Positions 17,631 through 25,790 of a stretch of DNA of 64,000 nt are shown here, in pieces (the first letter of the stretch is position 1; each line of letters begins with the position of its first letter). Source of the stretch: Halobellus salinus (lineage in GTDB: Archaea > Halobacteriota > Halobacteria > Halobacteriales > Haloferacaceae); NCBI RefSeq assembly GCF_014646875.1, contig NZ_BMOC01000008.1, positions 58,249 to 122,248 of the forward strand, given 5' to 3'. Below the pieces are notes generated by a model. That model searched no databases, was not told where the DNA came from, and saw only the letters and a program-made list of their open reading frames with translations. Both the position numbers and the translations under genes were made by a program.

Positions 17631-19127
17631 TCACGGAATGCCGCGGTTGAACACCGCCACGTCGCAGTCGAACTCCTCGAGTCGGCCGAACGTTGGCGGC
17701 GACACCAGCCGCGAGGCGGGCGAGCGCTCGCCGCTTGACCCCACCACAAGCAGGTCGTACGACCCGGCGTTCGCGTCGACGAACGCACCGACGGACGTCC
17801 GTGCCACGCGCGTCTCGACGTTGCCGTCAGCGGTCTCGACCAGGTGCTCCAGCCGCGTCTCCGCCCGACGCCGCTCGGACTCGTCGTCGATACAGGTGGT
17901 GACACTCACCGTTCCGGTGCCGGCTTGTCGGGTGGCGAAATCGATCATCCCGTGTGCTGTGTCGCCCGGGCGAGCGACGAGCACCAGCACGCGTCGCCAC
18001 CGCCGGCGTTCGGACCGCGACCGGAACGCAACCGCGTCGATCGGCCCCCCGAAGATCCCGCGGAGGTACGCCGACTGGGCGTCGTCACCGACCTCGTGGG
18101 GCATCACCACGAGGTCACAGTTGGCTTCACGGGCGGCCTGAAGCGTCGCCCCAACCGGTGGCCCGGCGACCACGGCGACCTCCACGGGGACACCGACCTC
18201 CGTCCGGATGGCTGCCGCCTGCTGCTCCAATCGAGCAACGACCTCAGCCGTCTCCGGCGGGACCGACCTGTCGGTGTCGTCGGAGGCCGATAGGTTGATA
18301 CTGAATCGCTCACTCCCGTCAGCGACGCCGCTGGCGGTCGGAACGGTGACATCAACGCCGGTTTCGTCGTCGGCCGGGGAGTCCGTCTCGGAGACGAGTT
18401 CGAGTAACACGACCTTCCCCGCCTCGTGGGCGGCGGCGAGGCGGGCGCCGAAGAAGGCGGCCCGGTCCGCCGCCTCCCCGTACATTGGGACCAGTACGTG
18501 GTCGTCACCGCGGACCGTCTCGTAGAGATACTCCGCCCGGCGCTCGTAGAACCGGCCGCGCCAGACCCAGAAGACGGCGGCGACGAACGACGACGCGAGC
18601 GCGATGCTGACGACGTAGATCACGGGATCGACCTCTCCGGTCACGAGCGCCAGAAGGGCCGTCGAGAACGCCGAGGGGGATTCGATTCTCCCGGCCCAGG
18701 TCACGATCCCGGTGAGAAAGACGGCGAGTGCCGCGCTTTCGGGACGGATCACGCCGACTGGGATCCCCCCGTAGGCGGCCGCGACGGCGGAGTAGGAGGC
18801 CAGCCCGCAGACCGCGCCGGCGGTGAGGCTCGCGACGAACCGGATCGGGTTGGCGTATCTGCCCTCCGGGTCGGAAAAAAGCGTGTACGTCCCCGCGGCC
18901 AGCGGCGGGAACAGCAGGAACGACAGAACCTGGATCCGGTTCGAGAGCGAGGTCACAACCGCAAGCAGGACTGGGACGACCACCACCACGGAGACGTGAA
19001 GCAGGTTGGTGGTGTTCTGGATCCACCGCCGGAACTCCGAGAGCTCGCGCCGCTCGATCCGGCGAAGCCGCCTGCGGGCCGCCACCAACCGATTGAGCAC
19101 CGGATCGAGCGGGTGACGATCCGACAT
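17631..19127 (-). CDS. HPP membrane domain fused to UspA domain
   Basis: 498 residues. The N-terminal about 200 contain five or so membrane helices with the HPP-family run FLLFPPLAAGTYTLFSDPEGRYANPIRFVA; the rest is a soluble UspA-like stretch that seems to hold two copies (DDHVLVPMYGEAADRAAFFGARLA and RRVLVLVARPGDTAHGMIDFA), the second ending LLVVGSSGERSP. HPP proteins have been linked to nitrite or small-ion transport, and UspA domains bind ATP or AMP, so this may be a nucleotide-gated transporter (inference). It starts three bases after the uridine phosphorylase stop. Confidence 0.85.
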   Translation of the reverse strand: MSDRHPLDPVLNRLVAARRRLRRIERRELSEFRRWIQNTTNLLHVSVVVVVPVLLAVVTSLSNRIQVLSFLLFPPLAAGTYTLFSDPEGRYANPIRFVASLTAGAVCGLASYSAVAAAYGGIPVGVIRPESAALAVFLTGIVTWAGRIESPSAFSTALLALVTGEVDPVIYVVSIALASSFVAAVFWVWRGRFYERRAEYLYETVRGDDHVLVPMYGEAADRAAFFGARLAAAHEAGKVVLLELVSETDSPADDETGVDVTVPTASGVADGSERFSINLSASDDTDRSVPPETAEVVARLEQQAAAIRTEVGVPVEVAVVAGPPVGATLQAAREANCDLVVMPHEVGDDAQSAYLRGIFGGPIDAVAFRSRSERRRWRRVLVLVARPGDTAHGMIDFATRQAGTGTVSVTTCIDDESERRRAETRLEHLVETADGNVETRVARTSVGAFVDANAGSYDLLVVGSSGERSPASRLVSPPTFGRLEEFDCDVAVFNRGIP

Positions 19128-19130
19128 CGG

Positions 19131-19859
19131 TTACGCGAGAGCCGCGACCGCATCTAGCGTGATCGAGATGGCGCGTTCGACGTTGTCTTTCGCCTTCTCG
19201 GGGAGTTCCGACTCGGAGTCGGCACCCTTCTGGGTACCCGCAACCAGGTTGCCGTCGACCGTACAGATCGCGCCCGCAGCGAGACCCTTCCGGCGGGCGA
19301 GCGAGAACACCGCCGCCGCCTCCATCTCCACGGCGAGCAGCCCCGCAGCCGACCACTCGTCGACGTAGGCGTCGGTCTCGGCGTAGAACGCGTCGTCGGA
19401 GACGATCGGCCCGACGTGGACGGCCTCGTCGTTCTCCTCGGCGGCGTCGACAAGCGAGGAGAGCACGCCGTAGTCGGGAACCGCGGGGAGCACCTCCGAC
19501 TCGTAGCGTTTCGAGGTGCCTTCCTCCTTCGCCGCGCCGGTGGCGACGACCATGTCGCCGATCTCAATCCCGGACTGGAGCGCCCCGATGGTTCCGACCC
19601 GAATCAGTGTGTCGACGCCCACCGCGGCGAGTTCCTCCACTGCGATGGCCGCGGACGGACACCCGATCCCGGTCGAACAGATCGTGAGCGGGACACCGTT
19701 GTGGGTCGCGTTCACAACCTTGTACTCGCGGTTCGCAGCGACCCTCTCCACGTCATCGCACTGTGCGGCGATCCGATCAACGCGGTCGGGGTCGCCGGGG
19801 ATGAGCGCGGTACGTTCGACATCACCGGACTCGATCAGCAGATGCGGCTGTTTCGCCAT
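19131..19859 (-). CDS. udp: Uridine/purine nucleoside phosphorylase
   Basis: 242 residues with the nucleoside phosphorylase family 1 pattern: GDPDR phosphate loop, GIGCPSAAIAVEEL, RVGTIGALQ and the base/ribose segment AVEMEAAAVFSLARRKG. It would split nucleosides with phosphate to free base and ribose-1-phosphate, feeding the haloarchaeal pentose bisphosphate salvage route. The ME-AA segment and overall likeness favour uridine phosphorylase; purine specificity is possible. deoC, which handles deoxyribose-5-phosphate, lies 1.7 kb away, giving a nucleoside-salvage neighbourhood. Confidence 0.9.
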   Translation of the reverse strand: MAKQPHLLIESGDVERTALIPGDPDRVDRIAAQCDDVERVAANREYKVVNATHNGVPLTICSTGIGCPSAAIAVEELAAVGVDTLIRVGTIGALQSGIEIGDMVVATGAAKEEGTSKRYESEVLPAVPDYGVLSSLVDAAEENDEAVHVGPIVSDDAFYAETDAYVDEWSAAGLLAVEMEAAAVFSLARRKGLAAGAICTVDGNLVAGTQKGADSESELPEKAKDNVERAISITLDAVAALA

Positions 19860-20041
19860 ACCTGGTGCGTCGGGAGAGGCAGTGAAAAACCGCGCGGTCG
19901 GTGTGGGGTACTGGTCGGGGAGGACTGAGGTGGTGGAGGTAGCGGGGACACGGGCTTGGAAGCCCCGTCAACTCCCGTCCGAGAGCGCGTTCCCGGCGGG
20001 CTGTCGCTTGAGTACGTACGACCCGCCACGGCGCCGATCTC

Positions 20042-20605
20042 TCAAAACACGCTTGTCACGGCCGGAACCACCGCCGCTACGGTGACGCCAAAGACGACGA
20101 CCGCCCGGAGCCACTGTCCGCGGACCGCGGTCGCGCGGTCCTCGTAGATCTCTCGGCCCCGGCGCGGGAGCACCAGGTGGGCGAAGAACGCGTAGATGAA
20201 TCCGGAGACGACGAGCGTCGCGAGGAGGTGTGGAACCGCGCCCACCCCGCCGACAGCCGCGACAGCAGGCAGCGTGCCGACGCCGAGCAGATACACCAGC
20301 GCGTAGAGTACGCCCGCGGCGCCGCCGGCGATGTGGTGGACGACGAACGCGCTCCGGAACGCGACCGACGACGGCGGCGAGCGGGTTAGCACCGACGCGG
20401 CGGTGTACGCCGGCGTGAACCCTTCGGCCTGCCGCGCCATCGGGAAATCCATGACGACCGCCGCGAGCACGCCGCAAGCCACACACACGACCACGAACGG
20501 CGCGGCCTCGCCGGTCGGGAGGTCGCCGGCCGTCGCGGCGAGCGGCGTGGACGGGGGCGTGAGTAACACGATTTTGTAGGCCGGTGCGAACCCGCAAAAC
20601 ACCAT
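20042..20605 (-). CDS. Haloarchaeal membrane protein of unknown function
   Basis: 187 residues with four to five hydrophobic segments, including APFVVVCVACGVLAAVVMDFPM and HHIAGGAAGVLYALVYLLGV, and a cytosolic arginine-rich loop RRGREIYEDRAT. I recognise it as a conserved haloarchaeal membrane protein but know no activity. ATG at 20605 is used; the longer open frame adds Arg/Gly-rich sequence that overlaps the DUF63 gene. An internal start nearer GDLPTGEAAPF is also possible. It may be co-transcribed with the DUF63 gene 32 bases upstream. Confidence 0.72.
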   Translation of the reverse strand: MVFCGFAPAYKIVLLTPPSTPLAATAGDLPTGEAAPFVVVCVACGVLAAVVMDFPMARQAEGFTPAYTAASVLTRSPPSSVAFRSAFVVHHIAGGAAGVLYALVYLLGVGTLPAVAAVGGVGAVPHLLATLVVSGFIYAFFAHLVLPRRGREIYEDRATAVRGQWLRAVVVFGVTVAAVVPAVTSVF

Positions 20606-20637
20606 CGGTTCGGTATGTGGTCGGCCCTCGCGCGGCG

Positions 20638-21450
20638 TCACCCGGGGGTCGCAATCGTGAACAACAGCAGGTTGTGAACCGCCGGCCCGAGCCCCACAGC
20701 CGCGACGAACCCCAAGAGCAGCCGCGACCGGGCCGGTTCCGCCCGCATCAGGTCGGCGAACAGCCACACCACGACCGACGCGACCCCGAGTTTGACGAGC
20801 ACGAACAGCCACGCGGTTCCCAGGATCGGCTCCGTGGGGAGCCCCCCGGCGAACTCGATAATGAGTCGTGACAGCGGCGTGCGCTCACCGAACCCCAGTA
20901 CGTCAACGCCGACCGCGGTCGAAACCCCATCGAGGAGGTGTGCGAAGACCACGAACGCCCCGAGCGAACCGGTCTCCCGGACCTCCGGCACGGCGCGCGT
21001 GAGTCCGGCCCACGCCGCGGCCGCGAGCGCCGACGCCGCGACGAGCGCGACAGCCGGGGCGGCGGGCGACAGCGACCCGCCGGCGACACCGACCGCGACG
21101 ACGGCCCCGAGCGCGGGCACCCCGCCGGAGGTCGCGAGCGCGGGCGCAACGGTTGACTCCTCGAAGGCCGCGTCCGCCAGCACCCACGCCCCCACGCCGA
21201 CGGTGCCGACCGTGACGTAGACCGCCGGGGTCCCGCCGAGGGGGTGGACCGCGTCCGGGAGCGCGCCGGCGGTGTAGAGCACGTGAACCGCCGATCCGAG
21301 CACCATCCACGGCGCGAACGAGAGCACTCGACCCGTGGTCACGGCGGGTTGACGCCGCTCGGCGGCCCACGCCACAGCCCCGACGGCGGCACCCAAGCCG
21401 ACGAGGTACGGCAGCGGCGGCAACGCGAACCCTTCGGGGAGGATCGCCAT
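20638..21450 (-). CDS. DUF63 family membrane protein (copy 1)
   Basis: 270 residues, about eight membrane helices. The family landmarks are present: a conserved [26 protein letters not shown] segment and a terminal [19 protein letters not shown]63 proteins are widespread in euryarchaea and uncharacterised. The ATG at 21450 is chosen because the longer frame to 21777 adds a non-family basic stretch. A longer paralogue lies at 44994-46133. It diverges from deoC, with 123 bases between. Confidence 0.85.
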   Translation of the reverse strand: MAILPEGFALPPLPYLVGLGAAVGAVAWAAERRQPAVTTGRVLSFAPWMVLGSAVHVLYTAGALPDAVHPLGGTPAVYVTVGTVGVGAWVLADAAFEESTVAPALATSGGVPALGAVVAVGVAGGSLSPAAPAVALVAASALAAAAWAGLTRAVPEVRETGSLGAFVVFAHLLDGVSTAVGVDVLGFGERTPLSRLIIEFAGGLPTEPILGTAWLFVLVKLGVASVVVWLFADLMRAEPARSRLLLGFVAAVGLGPAVHNLLLFTIATPG

Positions 21451-21573
21451 ACTGTGAGGAGCGAACCCGCGGGCAAAACGGTACCGAAGCCGGGTCGTCT
21501 CGGCCCGGTGGGGCCGTTCGCACCTGCCCCGGCCAACCGCCAACCGTTTTTCACTCGCTCTCGTGGCCACGGT

Positions 21574-22230
21574 ATGGACAGAGCCGAATTCGCCTCGCGC
21601 ATCGATCACACAGTCCTGGGGCCGACCACGACCCCCGCGGACGTCGAACGCGTTCTCGAGGAGGCGGCGAGCCACGGCACGAACGCGTGCGTCCCGCCGT
21701 GTTACGTCCCCGAGGCCGTAGCGGTTGCGCCGGGGGTGACCCTCGCGACCGTGATTGGGTTCCCGCACGGGGCACACGCCACGGCCGCAAAGTACGGCGA
21801 GGCGGTCGACGCCTGGCAGTCCGGCGCCGACGAGGTGGACATGGTCGCGAACATCGGGCGGCTGAAAGCCGGCGACGACGAGGGCGTCCGCGAGGACATC
21901 GCGGAGGTGGTCGCCGCGGTCCCGATTCCGGTGAAGGTCATCATCGAGACCGCGCTCCTGACCGACGCCGAGAAGCGGCGGGCCTGCGAGGCGGCCGCGG
22001 CGGCGGGCGCCGACTTCGTGAAGACGTCAACCGGCTTTGCCGACGGCGGCGCCGTCGTCGACGACGTGGAGTTGATGACGGAGTACCTGCCCGTGAAAGC
22101 CAGCGGCGGCATCGGATCCTACGAGGACGCGGCGGCGATGCTGGATGCGGGCGCCGAGCGGATCGGGGCGTCCGCCGGGGTCGAGATCGTCGAGGGATTC
22201 CCGGCGGACGAGCGAGACGGATCGTTGTGA
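21574..22230 (+). CDS. deoC: Deoxyribose-phosphate aldolase
   Basis: 218 residues, a complete DeoC barrel. The Schiff-base lysine is K150 in FVKTSTGF and the proton-relay lysine K175 in PVKASGGI. It cleaves 2-deoxyribose-5-phosphate to glyceraldehyde-3-phosphate and acetaldehyde. ATG at 21574 is about 26 bases after the T-rich GTTTTTCAC element, consistent with a leaderless transcript. Its last codons and TGA stop form part of the first unit of a 26-bp tandem repeat array. Confidence 0.95.
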   Translation: MDRAEFASRIDHTVLGPTTTPADVERVLEEAASHGTNACVPPCYVPEAVAVAPGVTLATVIGFPHGAHATAAKYGEAVDAWQSGADEVDMVANIGRLKAGDDEGVREDIAEVVAAVPIPVKVIIETALLTDAEKRRACEAAAAAGADFVKTSTGFADGGAVVDDVELMTEYLPVKASGGIGSYEDAAAMLDAGAERIGASAGVEIVEGFPADERDGSL

Positions 22231-22354
22231 GGGCGTCCCATATCAACCCGTTGTGAGGGCGTCCCAAATCAACCCGTTGTGAGGGCGTCCCAAATCAACC
22301 CGTTGTGAGGGCGTCCCAAATCAACCCGTTGTGAGGGCGTCCCGTATCAACCAG
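22225..22354 (+). repeat. Five-copy 26-bp tandem repeat starting at the deoC stop codon
   Basis: Units start at 22225, 22251, 22277, 22303 and 22329. Units 2-4 are identical with core GAGGGCGTCCCAAATCAACC; unit 1 differs by one base (CATATC) and unit 5 diverges at several positions. There are no spacers, so this is not CRISPR. Each unit contains TTGTGA, and in unit 1 that string supplies the last codon and stop of deoC. The array is thus likely copied from the gene end. Confidence 0.95.
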
Positions 22355-22456
22355 GAATCGGTCAGTAGAGGCCACATACTCACCGCGAGCGGGCCAAGGA
22401 ACCCGCAACGGAGCGGCGAAGCCACGACTGAGCGGGTGATGACGCCGTGCTTTTGA

Positions 22457-22500
22457 CCGAGCTTTTGCAAGCGAGCGAAGCGAGCGCAACAAAAGCTCGG
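22457..22500 (-). terminator. Inverted repeat just after the DUF5786 gene
   Basis: A perfect 11-base inverted repeat CCGAGCTTTTG / CAAAAGCTCGG with a 22-base loop made of GCGAGCGAAGCGAGCG-type sequence lies six bases beyond the TAG at 22506. It could form the 3' end or a stability stem of that short message. Equally it may be a dispersed haloarchaeal repeat; sequences of this type are common after genes. Confidence 0.45.
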
Positions 22501-22505
22501 TGGGA

Positions 22506-22679
22506 CTACTCCTCGCGCATCTCGCCGAGGCGGTCGACCAGGTCGTCGGTGTCGACGTCGGACTCGACGTTGACGTCGCCGTCGTGGTCGTGCTCGTGGA
22601 CGTTGACGGCTTCGGAATCATCGTTGCTCCCGGTGGACTGTTCCTGCTGTTCGGACTCGTCGTAGCTACCAAATCCCAT
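22506..22679 (-). CDS. Small acidic haloarchaeal protein (DUF5786-like)
   Basis: 57 residues beginning MGFGSYDESEQQEQ and ending DLVDRLGEMREE, with a central acidic/His run VHEHDHDGDV. This matches a near-universal haloarchaeal small-protein family that starts MGFGSYDESEQ; no function is known. Length and both ends are intact. It stands alone between the tandem repeat array and the membrane protein at 22778. Confidence 0.85.
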   Translation of the reverse strand: MGFGSYDESEQQEQSTGSNDDSEAVNVHEHDHDGDVNVESDVDTDDLVDRLGEMREE

Positions 22680-22777
22680 AGGTTACGGTGGCGCTCACCG
22701 GTGAAGAAAGGCACGGAGGGGCCGCGGGAGTGAGTGAGAGTCGCACGCAGACCGTCGCGTGCGGGCACTGCCCCGGG

Positions 22778-23383
22778 TCAGAGGAGTTCGGGGTCGACCC
22801 GCCGGCCGACGGCGAGCAGGCTGCCGACTAAAAGCACCAGCGCCAACGGTACCAGAAACTGGAACCCGGTGATGATGGTCGCGCTGGCCTGGACGCCGAC
22901 CACGAGCAGGATGGTCGGGCCGCAGCACGCCGCCCCCGACAGGAGCGCCGGAACGCCCGCGAGAACGCCCGTCGAACTCTCCAGCCCGCAGGCGCGGGGT
23001 TGGATGAGGCCCAAGTATGTGAGCCCGAGGTTCGCGCCCACCAGGGTCGAAAGCACCACCGCCAGCGCCGCGTTCAACGGCGAGAACAGGTAGGTCACGG
23101 GGCCGGCACCCACCACCGCGACCGCGCCGAAGCGAAAGAATCCCTGGCTGGCGAACGCCCGCGAGAGGTCGTCGACGACTCGGACCGACACGCCGCCGGC
23201 GCCGCCGAACGCCAGGTCACCCACGGTCGCGAGGTAGACGAGCAGATACGACAGCGTCGCGACGATGACGACCGACAGGGAGTCCCGCCGGCGGACTGCA
23301 ACCCCGAGCGTCGCACCCGTCCGGTCGAACAGGCCGCGTCCTGCAGGGGTCGGAGTCGACGCTGAATGACCGGGGTCAGTCAT
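22778..23383 (-). CDS. Conserved haloarchaeal membrane protein beside DUF3179
   Basis: 201 residues with about five membrane segments and a distinctive SGAACCGPTILLVVGVQ turn, in which two adjacent cysteines precede a Gly-Pro. The pattern recalls small thiol or metal transport proteins (it is reminiscent of the CCGP/ACC motifs of mercury-type or DsbD-like carriers), but the assignment is not proven. Its start overlaps the DUF3179 stop by eight bases, so the two are probably translated together. Confidence 0.75.
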   Translation of the reverse strand: MTDPGHSASTPTPAGRGLFDRTGATLGVAVRRRDSLSVVIVATLSYLLVYLATVGDLAFGGAGGVSVRVVDDLSRAFASQGFFRFGAVAVVGAGPVTYLFSPLNAALAVVLSTLVGANLGLTYLGLIQPRACGLESSTGVLAGVPALLSGAACCGPTILLVVGVQASATIITGFQFLVPLALVLLVGSLLAVGRRVDPELL

Positions 23384-24530
23384 AGAGGGGCGTCTCCGGG
23401 TAGAACCCGCTCCAGGCGAACCACATCGCGTCGAACGCGTAGAGCCGTTCGGTGGGGAGCGCAGAGGGGGCGTACGTCTCGCCGCTGCCGTCGGCGACCC
23501 GTCCGTCGCGGTACTCGAAGCGCCGATTGTCGGGGCTCCGGAAGACGTACCCGGTGTCGAGTTCGGGGTCGTACGCCGCCACGACCGGCGACCCCGCCAG
23601 GTCGCCCTCGAGGAGCCTCTCCGACCGTAACGCCTGCTTGTCGAACGCGGCCGCGCCCTCGGCCGTCCGAGTACCGATCACGGCGCGCTTCGGCGCGAGT
23701 CGGTCGTCCTCGTTGAGCGCGGGAAACATCGGCGACGCGTCATCGGCGTAGTAGCCCTCCCGCGGGTTGTACGCACCGTAGGGGTCCTGGGCGTAGTTCT
23801 TCGCGAACCCGGTGTCGAACGACAGGATCTGGGTGTCGGGGTGTGTGGCGGTCCACCTGTCCCACGTGGTCCAGATTACCCGAAACTCCGACAGCGAGGT
23901 GGTTTCCGGAGCCCCGTTCCACGGCCCCGGGATGGAGGTGGCGAGCACCTGGGGCCACCACGTCTCGGTTCCGCGGTCGTACATGATCAGGTTGTTGTTG
24001 ACCAGCCGACCGGAGACCCCGAAGGTGGTGTCGCCGCGCTCGAACCCCATCGCGGTCCCGGTCAGCGGACAGTAGGTCACGCTCACCGGCGTCCCGTCGA
24101 CCACGTCGTTGCAGATCTCGTGGAGGACCAGGATCTTCTGCGGATACGCCTTCACCTCGCCACCGCGTTCGAGTCCGAACACCGGGTCGCCCGGCTCGAA
24201 CCGGTCGGCTACCGAGTCGGCCGACACGAACGAGGGGTCGTCGATCGACGGGATCCCGTCCTTCGGCGGCCCCCCCGAGACCGCCTCCCCTTCGATTTCG
24301 GCCGGCGCCATCGGGAGCGGAAGCGACGGGGTGACGCGCGGCGGCGGGGTGCCGGTTCCCGGCTCTTCGGTTGAGGTGGCCTGTGGCCTCCCGGTCGGCT
24401 CCGCGGTGCTTCTCGGGGTGTCGGTGGCTCCCCCACCCGAACCGCCGGCCTGCCGCCCGCCGGCGCAACCGGCGACGGAGGTCACACCGACCGCGGCCAG
24501 GAACGCTCGGCGCGACGTGTGCTGTGTCAT
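23376..24530 (-). CDS. DUF3179 domain lipoprotein
   Basis: 384 residues. Tat signal TSRRAFLAAVG and lipobox VAGC are followed by a Gly/Thr/Pro linker and the DUF3179 domain (FGLERGGEVKAYPQKILVLHEICND, VTYCPLTGTAMGFERG with the conserved single cysteine). The family is exported and uncharacterised; the conserved VTYCPLTGT cysteine suggests metal or thiol chemistry. ATG at 24530 is selected because it puts the twin arginine at the usual distance; the longer frame adds seven residues. The partner membrane gene overlaps downstream. Confidence 0.88.
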   Translation of the reverse strand: MTQHTSRRAFLAAVGVTSVAGCAGGRQAGGSGGGATDTPRSTAEPTGRPQATSTEEPGTGTPPPRVTPSLPLPMAPAEIEGEAVSGGPPKDGIPSIDDPSFVSADSVADRFEPGDPVFGLERGGEVKAYPQKILVLHEICNDVVDGTPVSVTYCPLTGTAMGFERGDTTFGVSGRLVNNNLIMYDRGTETWWPQVLATSIPGPWNGAPETTSLSEFRVIWTTWDRWTATHPDTQILSFDTGFAKNYAQDPYGAYNPREGYYADDASPMFPALNEDDRLAPKRAVIGTRTAEGAAAFDKQALRSERLLEGDLAGSPVVAAYDPELDTGYVFRSPDNRRFEYRDGRVADGSGETYAPSALPTERLYAFDAMWFAWSGFYPETPLYD

Positions 24531-24684
24531 ATCACACCATATACCGGCCACGGTGAAAAGCCCGCGCTAACCACGAGGTAACTCGGTGCTTCGATCGATA
24601 CAACGGGTCGGCCGGTACTCCGTGACGGGGCGCGCTGAGGCGGCCCCGATGGGGAGTGCCGCAACGGTCGCAACGGGCAGGGTG

Positions 24685-25068
24685 TTACGCGTCGCCCCCG
24701 GTGGGGTCGGTGAGGTGCTCGCGGCCCCAGTCACGCATCGCCTCGATCACCGGCCGCAATGACGCACCCCGGGAAGTGAGCGAGTACTGGACTCGAATCG
24801 GGGTCTCACTGATCTGTTCCCGAGCGATCAACCCCTTTTTTTCCAGGTCGTCGAGGCTCTCCGAGAGCACCTTGCTCGAGATGCCGTCGACGTGTCGTTC
24901 GAGCTCGTTGAACCCGCTGGGACCATGTTCGAGCAGCCGGTGGACGATGACGGGGTGCCACTTCTTACAGATTAGCGACGACGTCGACGTAACCGGGCAC
25001 CAGTCCTCGCCGGCACACCACACTTCGAGTTGTCCGGCGGTGTCCGGTTCCTCCGGCTCGTCTGACAT
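24685..25068 (-). CDS. HxlR-family winged-helix regulator
   Basis: 127 residues with the HxlR pattern: an N-terminal cysteine segment (WCAGEDWCPV), SLICKKWHPVIVHRLLEHGPSGFNELERHV, then the recognition helix region SSKVLSESLDDLEKKGLI and the wing ISETPIRVQYSLTSRG. HxlR proteins respond to electrophiles or redox changes through a cysteine near the first helix, which is present here. Its targets are not evident; the DUF3179 pair lies just downstream on the same strand. Confidence 0.88.
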   Translation of the reverse strand: MSDEPEEPDTAGQLEVWCAGEDWCPVTSTSSLICKKWHPVIVHRLLEHGPSGFNELERHVDGISSKVLSESLDDLEKKGLIAREQISETPIRVQYSLTSRGASLRPVIEAMRDWGREHLTDPTGGDA

Positions 25069-25790
25069 ACCGAGAGGTAACGATCCCCGGCATCATAATT
25101 ATACAGAATCGAGGAGAATACGTGCGGCTTCAGCCGCAGGATGAATCCGACAACTGGCGATCAAACAGCGGTTCGGTAGCACGTTTTGGGTTTCCAATCC
25201 ATACGTTCAAATGAGGAAACCCACTACACAACGGTATGGTCAGGTCGGAACGGACCGGATTCCGAACGACCTTTGGAGGCGGCCTTGCCGCTAATCCAAT
25301 GCGATGAGACAGTATCCGAAACGCCAACGCGGTGAACGCGAATCCTCGAAGGGTTCGTCTCGTGCCCGTCGGTTGAGCAAGCCCGAAGATATCTCCGAAT
25401 CCCCTGACGTGTCAGCGACTCCCTGCTGGCAAAAACAACAGATGGGAGCCAACGGCACCGAGGATAGGAGTAACGGCGGTTTGGCACCGCCAGACAGCCA
25501 CCGACCACGACGACTGAATTAAATAAGTTCCCGTAAAGTGGCGGCGTCCGTAGTTGCGAACCTGAAACTCCCACCGCTCGGGATTCCTCCGCGTTCACGC
25601 GGAGGAGGATGTCAATGCTTCCACGCCACGCTGAACGGACCGCACGGCGGAGGCGCGAGGTGTCGACGCATTCCCTGCCGGCGACGCCCTGGCGGTGTAG
25701 ACGAGCGACACCACCACAGCCCTGCCGCTGAATCAAATAGTGTGACTCGTCCACAACGTGTTTCTAATGGAAGTCACAACGGTTTAATTG
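25069..25790. mobile_element. Intergenic region with an IS200/IS605-like remnant lacking transposase
   Basis: No convincing gene lies in these 722 bases. A perfect hairpin TGCGGCT-TC-AGCCGCA (25123-25138) marks one end and CCTCCGCG-TTCA-CGCGGAGG (25586-25605) the other. On the minus strand the second hairpin is preceded by TTGACATCCTCC, a signature I associate with the right ends of haloarchaeal IS1341/IS200-type elements. The stretch between has stops in all useful frames and only scrambled basic ORFs. It is best read as a relic or MITE of about 480-500 bases. Confidence 0.5.

Noticed and set aside
22225..22354. CRISPR array
   Set aside because: Repeats are directly tandem without spacers and no cas genes are present in the window.
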